A stretch of 64,000 bases of DNA from Balneolaceae bacterium (lineage in GTDB: Bacteria; Bacteroidota; Rhodothermia; Balneolales; Balneolaceae): the NCBI GenBank assembly GCA_020832285.1, contig JAFIFB010000110.1, forward strand, positions 1 through 64,000, given 5' to 3'. The notes below the pieces were generated by a model that saw only the letters and a program-made list of their open reading frames with translations, searched no databases and was not told where the DNA came from. The position numbers and the translations under genes were made by a program. How positions within the stretch are numbered: the first letter of the stretch is position 1; each line of letters begins with the position of its first letter. Below, piece after piece: positions 45,750 through 54,917 of this stretch.

Positions 45750-45813
45750 TTCGACTGCCGACTTTATTGAACATCACACTATCAAATTGACTCAAAACCA
45801 GTCGGCTGTCGAA
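45750..45813. repeat. 64-bp inverted-repeat element, copy 1
   Basis: It is bounded by TTCGACTGCCGACT (45750-45763) and AGTCGGCTGTCGAA (45800-45813), reverse complements with one mismatch. It lies between the M56 stop codon and the tail module. An equal-length copy is at 47327-47390. It carries the TGA that closes the tail-module frame upstream (45788-45790). Confidence 0.75.
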
Positions 45814-46081
45814 TTTCCCGCCACCAAGAAACGATTCGTCAGACGACTTGAATGTCAGCAGGCCTTACATCAATTTGGGCAAAAGTCGTCAGACGAACGA
45901 ACTCAACAAACGTGTTCAGGCATATTTAGAACTTAAAAATGGAGATTTTACCCAGGCAGAACTTCAAGAGGAGTATAATAATGTGATGGAGCTTCACGAC
46001 GAAGTTACCAAAGCCCAAATCGAACTCTACAGAGACAGCCTGTTGACACCGCCTGCACCCCCTGTTCCGCCGGCACCTTAA
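45791..46081 (+). pseudogene. Tail module, copy 1 (orphan C-terminal segment)
   Basis: An open frame without ATG (first possible start TTG at 45848) encoding DDLNVSRPYINLGKSRQTNE, then a helical run NKRVQAYLELKNGDF, EEYNNVMELHDEVTKAQIEL and a proline-rich end TPPAPPVPPAP. It is in the same reading frame as the M56 gene, separated by the two stops TAG (45740) and TGA (45788). The simplest reading is that it was the cytoplasmic or periplasmic tail of the M56 protein, cut off by the inserted inverted-repeat element and point decay. It may alternatively be a small TTG-started gene. Function unknown. Confidence 0.55.
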
Positions 46082-46127
46082 ATCCTGGCAAGCAACTAAC
46101 CACACTTATTAATCAAACAATAATAAT

Positions 46128-47270
46128 ATGGGGATTAAATTAAGCAAGCGGCTTCAAATGATATTCATTGTTACCTTATTGATTGGTTGTCAGCAGAAGC
46201 AAAAGGCTGCCTCAGACCAGAACGGAACCATTCTTAGTGAGTACATTACTTTCGTTTCAAATGATGATTTTTTGATTGGTGTACCATCCATAATCAGATT
46301 TGTTGGTTCCGAGTCATTTTTGATTTATGACTCTTCAACCCGGTTAGTGTACAATCTCGATCTAAGAAACAAGAGCAAACAAGCAATAGGCAGAGAGGGA
46401 CGCGGGCCGGGAGAGTATATGCGGGTCCAGAATTTTTTCTTCGAAAATGACAGGATTTATATCACGGACAATAGCCAGCAACTTATCCACAAATACAATG
46501 CAGGAGTAAACAGTGAGTTTATTTCATCATTCGACTACAGGCCCAGTCAGGCTCCAAGTGCGCCACCACCTCCTCCGCTGCCCCCACTTGACCTGCCCTA
46601 CATGGATACGGGGCCAATTGGCAGTTTTAATAATCAGCCACACATTACTTCTGATGGAAAGGTCTTAATTTATGAAATCCAGCCAGGTCAGGCCCTGTAT
46701 CGGCTTTATGATTGGGATGGAAACGAGATTATATCACTTGGAGAAGAGCCTGTAGGCAGCAATCTTGAAATAGATTACACTCAATTCAGAACAGAAATAG
46801 AAAAGAGGAGGGTACCCTCTTTTTTTGAATCAAATACATTCGTTGTAAATGATCGATCAAAACCTGACGAGTATTTCCTGATTCACAGTGCCATTCCCCG
46901 AATTGTAAAGTATAACTCTTCTGGAAATAGACTATGGGAATTTGATATAACAGAAATTCCGGAAATTGATCAGATATCTGATGATTATTTCGAGGCCATG
47001 GAAGAGATCCTCAATATTGCAGATACTGTGCTTCGTTTAAAGAAATATACATCTGGTGTTAGTGTAAAGAATGGGGATCTGTTTTTGTCAACATATACCT
47101 ATCCGGGAGTACCACTCTGGATTCATCATTTTGATAACAGTGGAATAATGCAAAATCGTTTTAAAATTGAATCTGAGGTTGAGTTATATCCGGTATTTGA
47201 AGTAGACTTCAGAAACAGGAATTTTCTTATTCCAACAGAAGAAGGTGAAGTAAGAGCATATTCATTCTAA
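46128..47270 (+). CDS. 6-bladed beta-propeller lipoprotein
   Basis: A 380-residue lipoprotein (MGIKLSKRLQMIFIVTLLIGC, Cys21). The repeats match the 6-bladed beta-propeller family of Bacteroidota: LVYNLDLRNKSKQAIGREGR, GPGEYMRVQNFFFENDRIYI, SDGKVLIYEIQPGQALYRLY, PRIVKYNSSGNRLWEFDITE. The GREGRGPGEY loop is a hallmark. A poly-proline insert (SAPPPPPLPPLDLP, about 143-158) is unusual. It is sandwiched between the two tail-module copies, so it arrived with, or was trapped by, the duplication. Probably a surface-exposed binding protein. Confidence 0.85.
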   Translation: MGIKLSKRLQMIFIVTLLIGCQQKQKAASDQNGTILSEYITFVSNDDFLIGVPSIIRFVGSESFLIYDSSTRLVYNLDLRNKSKQAIGREGRGPGEYMRVQNFFFENDRIYITDNSQQLIHKYNAGVNSEFISSFDYRPSQAPSAPPPPPLPPLDLPYMDTGPIGSFNNQPHITSDGKVLIYEIQPGQALYRLYDWDGNEIISLGEEPVGSNLEIDYTQFRTEIEKRRVPSFFESNTFVVNDRSKPDEYFLIHSAIPRIVKYNSSGNRLWEFDITEIPEIDQISDDYFEAMEEILNIADTVLRLKKYTSGVSVKNGDLFLSTYTYPGVPLWIHHFDNSGIMQNRFKIESEVELYPVFEVDFRNRNFLIPTEEGEVRAYSF

Positions 47271-47326
47271 AACCTGAGTTTGATTAAAAATGCCCTCAAG
47301 TAAAGATTCGTCAGACGAACGAATTC

Positions 47327-47390
47327 TTCGACTGCCGACTTTATTAAACATCACACTATCAAATTGACTCCGAACCAGTCGGCTGTCGAA
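47327..47390. repeat. 64-bp inverted-repeat element, copy 2
   Basis: The same arms as copy 1 (TTCGACTGCCGACT at 47327-47340, AGTCGGCTGTCGAA at 47377-47390), the same length, and nearly identical interior. It precedes the second tail module exactly as copy 1 precedes the first, showing that element and module were duplicated together. Confidence 0.75.
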
Positions 47391-47745
47391 TTTCCTGCCA
47401 TCAAATAAAGATTCGTCAGACGACTTGAATGTCAGCAGGCCTTACATCAATTTGGGCATAAGTCGTCAGACGAACGAACTCAACAAACGTGTTCAGGCAT
47501 ACTTTGATCTGAAAGATGGAGAGTTCACCCAGGCAGAACTTCAAGAGGAGTATGAAAAAGTGATGGAGTTTCATAATGAAGTTACCAAAGTCCAAATCGA
47601 ACTCTACAGAGACAGCCTGATGACACCGCCTGCACCCGAATCCCAATTTGAATCAAATAGTGAATCCACTTCATATAAATCTGACTCAGAAAACAATTCA
47701 CATACACTAACCAATGAACAACAAGCTGAAATTCGTATAGTTTAA
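47368..47745 (+). pseudogene. Tail module, copy 2
   Basis: The frame opens after the TGA at 47365 and has its first usable start as TTG at 47425. It repeats copy 1 (LNVSRPYINLGISRQTNELN, VQAYFDLKDGEFTQAELQEE, VTKVQIELYRDSLMTPPAPE) with scattered substitutions, then continues into a Ser/Asn-rich end (SNSESTSYKSDSENNSHT) to 47745. Several changes are conservative, so the module may still be translated. No upstream gene supplies a head for it here. Confidence 0.5.
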
Positions 47746-48065
47746 TTTTAACTATTCTTATAGAGTTTATTTTATTAAAATTTTGGAGTCACTGCTCAAA
47801 TGAGAATCTAATCGTTCTTAGTTATTTTTTGAAACCGGGCTGAGGGAATTTTCGTAAATAAGATTAAAAGAAAATCATCGAACAGAAACGAATGAAGGTA
47901 ATTCCGGATTTATCATTCATACAGTAACACCAAGAGCACTTCTGTATTGATGAATACAGGATTAGCCGTTGCACTGATACTCATACAATGTTTATGGTGT
48001 TAGTGAAGAATTTAAGACAACTTTGCGGCAGGTTTTTTATGTTTATGCCTTTAACGAGGTGACAG
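47746..48065. other. Intergenic leader of the HATPase gene with possible stem-loop
   Basis: No gene. About 60-150 nt before the HATPase start, TAACACCA (about 47926) and TGGTGTTA (about 47995) can pair, enclosing a tight CTGTATT/AATACAG hairpin (47942-47959). This could be a structured 5' leader. The support is limited to these matches. Confidence 0.35.
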
Positions 48066-48527
48066 ATGCTTGAAAATGGCTCGTATTTGCGCATAAATAT
48101 TATCCAAACAGACGATATGGCGGACAAGGTTTTTCGGCTCTTACTGAATTCGACTTACGAGGAGTCGGAAAAAGTGCCTGATTTCACATCAGATATTCAA
48201 AAAAAAAGCAATCTTACAGATGAGACAACCGGCAATCTGATGCTACTGCTCAGTGAGGCCGTTACCAATGCCATAGTGCACGGCAATAAACTGGATGCTT
48301 CAAAGCAGGTTATTGCAGAAGTACAAATTGAGCCAGAAAAAGTGATTTCTACAGTGAAAGATCACGGTGAAGGTTTTGATCCGGCTGCTACAAAAGATCC
48401 TCTTGCTGAAGAAAACCTTTTAAAGGAAGGAGGACGTGGTGTTTTTCTGATCCACGAGATCGCCGATTCTGTAGAGTACCTTGAGAATGGCACAAAAATC
48501 AGGTTTGTTATTAAACGAAAGGCCTGA
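48066..48527 (+). CDS. RsbW-like HATPase (anti-sigma regulatory kinase family)
   Basis: A 153-residue GHKL ATPase domain. The N box is SEAVTNAIVHGN (Glu64, Asn68), G1 is DHGEGFDP (99-106), and G2 is GGRGVFLI (122-129). Its size and lack of other domains fit RsbW/SpoIIAB-type anti-sigma kinases or the HATPase_c_2 proteins that partner with STAS and PP2C proteins. No anti-anti-sigma or phosphatase gene is adjacent, so its partner is elsewhere. It is convergent with tolC, 9 nt apart. Confidence 0.88.
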   Translation: MLENGSYLRINIIQTDDMADKVFRLLLNSTYEESEKVPDFTSDIQKKSNLTDETTGNLMLLLSEAVTNAIVHGNKLDASKQVIAEVQIEPEKVISTVKDHGEGFDPAATKDPLAEENLLKEGGRGVFLIHEIADSVEYLENGTKIRFVIKRKA

Positions 48528-48536
48528 TTACTTCGG

Positions 48537-49862
48537 TCAGTTCAATAAATTGCCCAGCTCACCGCTTAATTGAAGCAGCTCTGTTTCGGCTACTTTGGCT
48601 TCATAAAGGGCATTAATCAGCCGGTTTTCGGCTTCCAGGAGAGTTCGTTGTGCTTCACGGAATTCAAGAGAACTGATGGTTCCGATTCTGAAGCGTTCCA
48701 GAGCAATTTCCAGGGTCTGCTCGGCATTTTGAAAATTATCCTGTTCCAGATCAACCAGCTCGAGTGTGTTTTCGTAAGATCTGAAAAGAGCAGAAAATTG
48801 GGATTCCAATTGAAGTTTTCTCATTTCGTAAGAGATCTCAGCATTTTTTTCATTGATGCGGGCATTCTCCATACGCCGGTTTTGGTTGAATCCATCGAAA
48901 ATATTTACTCTTGCCGTGATGCCAATGGAAAAACCGGTTGTTTCATTAAATCGAATGAATCCGCCATCATTCTGGCTGCGGTTAAAACTATACCCCGAGT
49001 TTAATGATATTTCAGGAAAGCGTTCACCCCGAAGTTCACGAATTTCCAGTCGTGACAAGTCTTTTTCCATCCGGGCTATGGTCAGTTCGGTATTTTCCAC
49101 CAGCAGTTTTTGGTAGAGATCTTCTCTAATCAGGTTTCTGTTTATATTAATTTCTTCGGTTACTTCAAACTCTTCTTCAGGAGAGCGGGATAAAAGTTCA
49201 TTCAAGATGATTTTGGCCTCTGTTAGCAGGTATTGTTCTCGCAGGAGGGCTGCACGATCGGCATTCAGGTCAGACTTTGCCTGGAGAAGCTGGTATTGAG
49301 AACCGGAGCCCAAATCCACTTTCGTTTCTTCAATTTCGATGCGCTCCTGGGAAACATCAAGATTATCTTGCAGGATTATCAACTGTTCATGAATCCGGAT
49401 GACATTGAAATAGGCCAGCGATATTCTTGCCACGAGTGATTCCATATCGAGGCGAAGTTCACGGTCACTAACCTCACGGAGAGTTCCCAGACGATCATAG
49501 GATGTGAACATTCTGAAGCCATCGAACAGGGTCCAGCCCAAGCTTAAAGCAGCATTGGTAGTACTGCTGCGGGCGCCTGTGGTTGTTTGCCTTTCACCAC
49601 CGGCTTCAAATTCACTGTCTTCCACACGTTCAGTGTGAGAGGATGTCAAATCGAGTACCGGTAAAAACCCGGCATTACCGATGGAGTAATTATTATCGGC
49701 CTGTTCAAACAGATTTCGGGATATCTGCACACCGTAATTATTTTCCAGGCCGATGCTGATCGCATCTTCAAGTGTGAGCAGATCCTGCGCTTTTGAGGGC
49801 GTAAACAGGGATAAAGATATTATGAGAATAGCAGAGAGACTGGTAACAGATTTTTTTTTCAT
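48537..49862 (-). CDS. TolC-family outer membrane efflux protein
   Basis: A 441-residue protein with a signal peptide ending SKAQ (about residue 25). The two-fold repeated coiled-coil/beta layout of TolC is clear: LTLEDAISIGLENNYGVQ at the start of repeat 1 and a second block with ERFRIGTISSLEFREAQRTL near the end. It forms the outer membrane channel of the tripartite pump. The start overlaps the permease stop (TAATG). Confidence 0.93.
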   Translation of the reverse strand: MKKKSVTSLSAILIISLSLFTPSKAQDLLTLEDAISIGLENNYGVQISRNLFEQADNNYSIGNAGFLPVLDLTSSHTERVEDSEFEAGGERQTTTGARSSTTNAALSLGWTLFDGFRMFTSYDRLGTLREVSDRELRLDMESLVARISLAYFNVIRIHEQLIILQDNLDVSQERIEIEETKVDLGSGSQYQLLQAKSDLNADRAALLREQYLLTEAKIILNELLSRSPEEEFEVTEEININRNLIREDLYQKLLVENTELTIARMEKDLSRLEIRELRGERFPEISLNSGYSFNRSQNDGGFIRFNETTGFSIGITARVNIFDGFNQNRRMENARINEKNAEISYEMRKLQLESQFSALFRSYENTLELVDLEQDNFQNAEQTLEIALERFRIGTISSLEFREAQRTLLEAENRLINALYEAKVAETELLQLSGELGNLLN

Positions 49863-52800
49863 TATACGGAAGCCGCTTCAAGTTCTTTATCAGCTTTTAT
49901 AGCACGTTCAACCAGTTCTTTTTTGGCAACTTTGTCGGAAGCGAGGTAACTGTAAATCGCAGGGATTACATAGAGTGTAAAAATGCTTCCGATCAGCAGC
50001 CCGCCGATTACGGCGATACCCATAGAAGTACGGCTTTCTGCACCAGCCCCAAGGGCAAGTGCAATCGGTAAAATACCAAGGATGGTGGAAATCGAAGTCA
50101 TCAGGATGGGCCGAAAACGAACAGCAGCTGCATCCATGATGGAATCCATCACGCTCATTCCCTGTTCCTGGCGCTGATTGGCAAATTCTATAATCAAAAT
50201 TCCGTTTTTTGCAATCAGGCCAATTAACATAATGGCCCCAATCTGGCTGAATATGTTGAGTGTCTGATCGAAGTACCAAAGCGAAAGCAGGGTACCGAAA
50301 AGGGCAAGAGGTACTGTGAAAAGGATGATAAACGGATCGCGGAAACTTTCAAATTGCGCAGCCAGAACGAGGTAAATAAGTACGATGGCCAGGATGAAGA
50401 TAAACATCAGACTGGCGGCACTTTCTGCGAAATCGCGCGAAGGACCGGCAAGATCAGTGAAAATAGTGGGAGGTAAAAGCTGCTCAGCAATTTCATTCAT
50501 GGCGTCAATACCATCGCCGATGGTGTAACCGGGGGCAAGGCCTGCAGAAATGGTAGCCGAATTGAACCGGTTAAATCGATACAGCTGAGGCGGAGAACTG
50601 GATTCGGTAATGGTTACCAGATTATCGATCTGGATGAGGCTGCCGTTGTTATTGCGAACGGAAATTGTGCGAAGATCCACCGGCTCGTTTCTGAACTGAC
50701 GTTCCATCTGGCCGATCACATCATACTGCTTCCCGTCCATAATGAACATACCAAACCGGTTACCCGAGAGTGATAGCTGAAGGGTTTCTGCGATATCCCG
50801 AATCGAAACACCCAAAGCACGGGCACGGTCGCGGTCGATATTAACCTGCAGTTCGGGTTGATTGAATTTCAGGTCGATATCTGCTACACTAAACGCTGGA
50901 TGATTGTTGGCAGCATCAAGAAATTCGGGCACAATCTCTTCCAGTTCTTCGAGAGTTTGCGTCTGAAGAACAAATTGAACCGGAAGGCCGCCGCGCCTGC
51001 TTCCGATCGATTGTGGCTGGGTAACAAAAGTTTGTGCACCGGAAAGGCCCCTGAGGATACCGGTTAGCTCATCAGCTATTTCCTGCTGGGAACGTTCCCG
51101 CTCACGCTGGGGAACAAGTGTCAGGAATCCAAATGCTGAGTTTACGGAGCCCGCTGCTCCAAAACCCGGTGAGGTTACGGTGTTTATCGCATACAGTTCG
51201 GGTACATTTTCCCGGATTGTAGAAATCATCTGGTCTACGTAACTGTCCATATATTCGAATGTGGCACCTTCGGGAGCACTGGCTGCAATTCGCATTTGTC
51301 CACGGTCTTCGAGCGGAGCGAGTTCCTGCGGAAGATTTGCATATAGCAGGGCAATAAATCCAACAGCGGCAGCCATGATCACAAAGGCCATCCAGCGGAC
51401 TTTCATAAATGATTCAAGGCTGTTTTTGTAGACATCATTCAGCCAAATGAAAAAAGGTTCGGTCATGGTGTAGAACCGATTTTTCTCAGCGCCTTTGGAA
51501 AGTATTTTTGTGGCAAGCATCGGAGTAAGCGTCAATGCCACAAATGAGGAGATAATGACCGCCCCGGCAATCACGACCCCGAACTCCCGGAACAGCCGGC
51601 CGGTTTGCCCTCCCAGGAAAAGAATGGGCATAAATACGGAAACAAGTGCAAGGGATGTGGCAACAACAGCAAAGAAAATTTCTTTCGCCCCGAGTATTCC
51701 CGCTTCAACAGCGGGCAGACCGGATTCCATTTTGGCATATATATTTTCAAGCACCACAATGGCATCATCCACAACCAGGCCAATGGCAAGAACAATAGCC
51801 AGCATGGTGAGGACATTGATCGAAAACCCGGCTACGTACATAATGAAAAATGCCCCGATCAGTGCGATGGGAATCACAATAATGGGAATGAGAGTGGTTC
51901 GCCAGTCTCTCAAAAACAGGAATATTACAAGAATAACAAGTGTCAGCGCAATGAAAATCGTCTGCTGTACCTCGTTGACGGAATCCTGAATGTAATCGGT
52001 GGTATTAAAACCAACTGCGATCTCAATATCATCGGGAAGGTTTTGTTCAATCCGTTCTATCCGTGTAAAAAATTCTTCTGCAATATCTAACTGATTAGAA
52101 CCTGGCTGCGGAATTGCAACCACACCTACCATAGGAATGCCGTTTCTTTTCAGTACTGTTCGCATATTCTGCGCTTCCAGTTCGGCATATCCGATATCCT
52201 GAAAACGAACAATCCGGCCTCCCTCTTCGCGAATGATAAGATTATTAAACTCTTCGGGTGTGGTTAAACGGCCCATTGTGCGTACTGAAAGTTCGGTAAC
52301 CATACCTTCTATCCGGCCGGATGGCAGTTCCACGTTTTCCCTGTTCAATGCCTGCTGAACATCAAGCGGAGTGACCCGGTAAGCGGTCAGTTTCAGGGGG
52401 TCCATCCATAAGCGCATGGAATATTGTTTGGCCCCCCAGATGCGAATTTCACTGACTCCGGCAATGGTCTGAAGCTGTTCTTTAAACGTATTTTCAGCGA
52501 TGGCGGTAAGATCAAGAAGATCTCTGCGATCGCTGTTTACATTCAGGAAGATAATCGGGCTGGCATCGGCATCCGCCTTTCGGATGGTAGGCGGATCGGC
52601 ATCCGGCGGCAGGTTCCGCTGTGCTCTCGAAACCTGGTCGCGTACGTCATTGGCTCCAGTATCAAGATCAATATCAAGGTCAAATTCAACGGTAATGGTA
52701 CTTTGTCCTTCACGGCTCACAGAAGTAAGTGTACGAATGCCGGGAACACTGTTGATTGCCTCTTCAAGCGGCTCGGTGATTTGTGATTCAATGACATCGG

Positions 52801-52969
52801 CATTGGCACCCACATAAGGGGTAGTGACCGTAACAATTGGGGGATCAACAGATGGGTATTCACGAACCCCGAGATAAAAAAATGAGATCACACCAAAGAG
52901 CACAATTACGATAGACATGACCGATGCAAGAACCGGCCGGCGAATACTCAGGGAGGATAATCGACTCAT
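49862..52969 (-). CDS. RND efflux permease (HAE1/AcrB family)
   Basis: A 1,035-residue proton-driven inner-membrane exporter. It has the expected 12 helices in two halves: SIRRPVLASVMSIVIVLFGV at the start, the proton-relay DD in LAIGLVVDDAIVVLENIYAK, and FSQIGAIMLIGLIAKNGILI in the second half. Large periplasmic loops contain VREYPSVDPPIVTV and the docking domains. It exports hydrophobic or amphiphilic compounds with the adaptor and TolC encoded on either side. Substrates cannot be told. Confidence 0.96.
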   Translation of the reverse strand: MSRLSSLSIRRPVLASVMSIVIVLFGVISFFYLGVREYPSVDPPIVTVTTPYVGANADVIESQITEPLEEAINSVPGIRTLTSVSREGQSTITVEFDLDIDLDTGANDVRDQVSRAQRNLPPDADPPTIRKADADASPIIFLNVNSDRRDLLDLTAIAENTFKEQLQTIAGVSEIRIWGAKQYSMRLWMDPLKLTAYRVTPLDVQQALNRENVELPSGRIEGMVTELSVRTMGRLTTPEEFNNLIIREEGGRIVRFQDIGYAELEAQNMRTVLKRNGIPMVGVVAIPQPGSNQLDIAEEFFTRIERIEQNLPDDIEIAVGFNTTDYIQDSVNEVQQTIFIALTLVILVIFLFLRDWRTTLIPIIVIPIALIGAFFIMYVAGFSINVLTMLAIVLAIGLVVDDAIVVLENIYAKMESGLPAVEAGILGAKEIFFAVVATSLALVSVFMPILFLGGQTGRLFREFGVVIAGAVIISSFVALTLTPMLATKILSKGAEKNRFYTMTEPFFIWLNDVYKNSLESFMKVRWMAFVIMAAAVGFIALLYANLPQELAPLEDRGQMRIAASAPEGATFEYMDSYVDQMISTIRENVPELYAINTVTSPGFGAAGSVNSAFGFLTLVPQRERERSQQEIADELTGILRGLSGAQTFVTQPQSIGSRRGGLPVQFVLQTQTLEELEEIVPEFLDAANNHPAFSVADIDLKFNQPELQVNIDRDRARALGVSIRDIAETLQLSLSGNRFGMFIMDGKQYDVIGQMERQFRNEPVDLRTISVRNNNGSLIQIDNLVTITESSSPPQLYRFNRFNSATISAGLAPGYTIGDGIDAMNEIAEQLLPPTIFTDLAGPSRDFAESAASLMFIFILAIVLIYLVLAAQFESFRDPFIILFTVPLALFGTLLSLWYFDQTLNIFSQIGAIMLIGLIAKNGILIIEFANQRQEQGMSVMDSIMDAAAVRFRPILMTSISTILGILPIALALGAGAESRTSMGIAVIGGLLIGSIFTLYVIPAIYSYLASDKVAKKELVERAIKADKELEAASV

Positions 52970-54060
52970 ATTTCAGAAGATTTTTGCAGTTCGGTGATTT
53001 CTACATCCATACCGGGCCTTGCCTGAAGCAGACCGGTGGTCAGTACCCGGTCACCGGGTTCAAGGCCTCCGATCACCTGTACTTTGTTCGTGGTGCGGAT
53101 TCCGGTTTGAACGGTAATCTGCTCAATTTTACCGTCGCGCTCTATAAAAACACGCTGCGAATTCAGTTCGGGTATAATAGCGATTGCAGGAACCATCAGC
53201 GCATCATCAATCTGGTCCATAATCAGTGTGATATTAGCAAATGCTCCGGGAAAGATAATGTGATCGGGGTTGTCACTGATGGCGCGTACCTGAAGAGTTC
53301 GGGTATCTGTATCGATTCTCGGCTCAATGGCGTAAACCTCACCGGTGAATGTTGAATCTACCCCCTGTACGTTAAATGTGATTTTGTCTCCGACAGATAC
53401 CCTGGCAAGATATCGTTCAGGAACAGAGAAGTCGATTTTAACCGGATCTATCTCCTGAAGCGAAGCGATGCGGGAATTGGAGTCTATGTAGGCACCCGGG
53501 CTTACATACTTAAGGCCGATACGGCCGGAGAAAGGTGCCTTGATTTCGGTCTTGTCGATTTGAGCTTCTATGAGCCGGGATTCTGCACGCAGTACATTCA
53601 CTTCATTGAGAGTTGCGTCATAATCATCCTGGCTGATTCCTCCGCGTTCCAGCAGCCGGGCCTGGCGTTCTTCACGAGCTTCGGCAAGATTCAGACGGAA
53701 GAGGGCGCGCTGTTTCTGTGCCTGCAGTTCACTGTCGTTAATTTTTATAAGCAAGGCTCCTTGTTGAACCTCTCGTCCTTCCTCAAAATAAATATCTGTG
53801 ATGATTCCCGATGTTTCAGTGCTTAGTTCTACCGTTTCATTGGCTTCAACCGTGCCGCTTGCAAAAATACGGTCTTCAATGGTTTCATACTCCATTTCAA
53901 CTGCTTCAACTCGGAGGATATTACTGCTGTTTTGTGATTCAGCTGTTCCACCATCAGAAGAAGGCGAGCTGAAAAGCGGTTTGACTTTCGGATAAGCGAG
54001 CCCCCCGAAAATAATCAGAATGACGGTAATGGTAACTATTCGTTTCGTAACTTTGCTCAT
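52966..54060 (-). CDS. RND efflux periplasmic adaptor (membrane fusion protein)
   Basis: A 364-residue HlyD/AcrA-type adaptor. Residues about 9-27 are an N-terminal anchor. The lipoyl halves are GTVEANETVELSTETSGIIT and IKAPFSGRIGLKYVSPGAYI, with an alpha-helical hairpin (LQAQKQRALFRLNLAEAREE) between. The beta-barrel and membrane-proximal parts follow. It is first in the adaptor-permease-TolC operon and overlaps the permease gene by 4 nt. No regulator gene is next to it. Confidence 0.94.
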   Translation of the reverse strand: MSKVTKRIVTITVILIIFGGLAYPKVKPLFSSPSSDGGTAESQNSSNILRVEAVEMEYETIEDRIFASGTVEANETVELSTETSGIITDIYFEEGREVQQGALLIKINDSELQAQKQRALFRLNLAEAREERQARLLERGGISQDDYDATLNEVNVLRAESRLIEAQIDKTEIKAPFSGRIGLKYVSPGAYIDSNSRIASLQEIDPVKIDFSVPERYLARVSVGDKITFNVQGVDSTFTGEVYAIEPRIDTDTRTLQVRAISDNPDHIIFPGAFANITLIMDQIDDALMVPAIAIIPELNSQRVFIERDGKIEQITVQTGIRTTNKVQVIGGLEPGDRVLTTGLLQARPGMDVEITELQKSSEI

Positions 54061-54227
54061 CTATATTGAACGTTTGGAGATAACTTCTGGTGCCTGACGG
54101 TGGAATTTACGAGTTCGTTTTCTTTTAACTAACTGCGCATTGTAAAATTATGTTGTTTGGCTCTTTATTTCTATATGCTTGCACCTGCATTAGACGTGCT
54201 TTTGATGCGGAGGTTTGAAATAAATCC

Positions 54228-54258
54228 AAAAAAAAAGCGATGTTTCCATCGCCTTTTA
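54228..54258. terminator. Rho-independent terminator-like hairpin between trxA and efflux operon
   Basis: GCGATG (54237-54242) pairs with CATCGC (54247-54252) around a 4-nt loop, flanked by an A-run on the left and TTTT on the right, so it can work in both directions. It lies downstream of trxA on the minus strand and separates it from the efflux operon. Confidence 0.7.
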
Positions 54259-54351
54259 TGAATTACAAAGATTTGATTATGTGCCATTTAACTGTAGTGA
54301 ATAATTTATGAGCTTCACAGTATATTTTAGGCTAAACAAGTATTGCAACAG

Positions 54352-54678
54352 TTATGCCAGTTGGGCATCCAGTTTTTTCTTCAGATGTGTTTTAGGGACT
54401 GCGCCTACAACAGTGTCTACAACTTCACCGTTTTTAAATATCATCAATGCCGGAATACTGCGTATTCCGTATTTAACGGAAACTTCCGGATTGTGATCCA
54501 CATTTACTTTTCCGACTTTTGCTTTCCCTTCATATTCATCGGCAAGTTCATCAACAATCGGGCCAACCATACGGCACGGGCCGCACCATTCTGCCCAAAA
54601 GTCAACCAGTACGGGTGAATCAGAATTTTCCACTTCTTCAGAAAAATTGCTGTCAGTTAATTCAATTGGTTTACTCAT
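54352..54678 (-). CDS. trxA: Thioredoxin
   Basis: A 108-residue cytosolic thioredoxin. The active site is WCGPC (31-35) in [20 protein letters not shown], with the cis-proline in [15 protein letters not shown]. It donates electrons to reductases and peroxidases, possibly including the AhpD-like protein at 36 kb. It is probably monocistronic: 174 nt precede the next divergent gene frame and a terminator follows. Confidence 0.97.
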   Translation of the reverse strand: MSKPIELTDSNFSEEVENSDSPVLVDFWAEWCGPCRMVGPIVDELADEYEGKAKVGKVNVDHNPEVSVKYGIRSIPALMIFKNGEVVDTVVGAVPKTHLKKKLDAQLA

Positions 54679-54917
54679 GGTATTAAGATTTATTTTTTTA
54701 TTTGATCTGTAACAAGATCCAAAATTTAAACTGAAGAAACATATATCAAATAGCTATCAATATCATCACATTTCTTTATGATTTTATTGGTAAGAAGTTG
54801 CTCCTGTGATTTTGTGGTGAACCTTCGGAACAGGTTTCTTGTTTTAATCTATACATTTACTGCCCATATATTTACTTGCGATATCGGGTTACCCGATTTC
54901 AGGTGAGTTCAGGTTCA

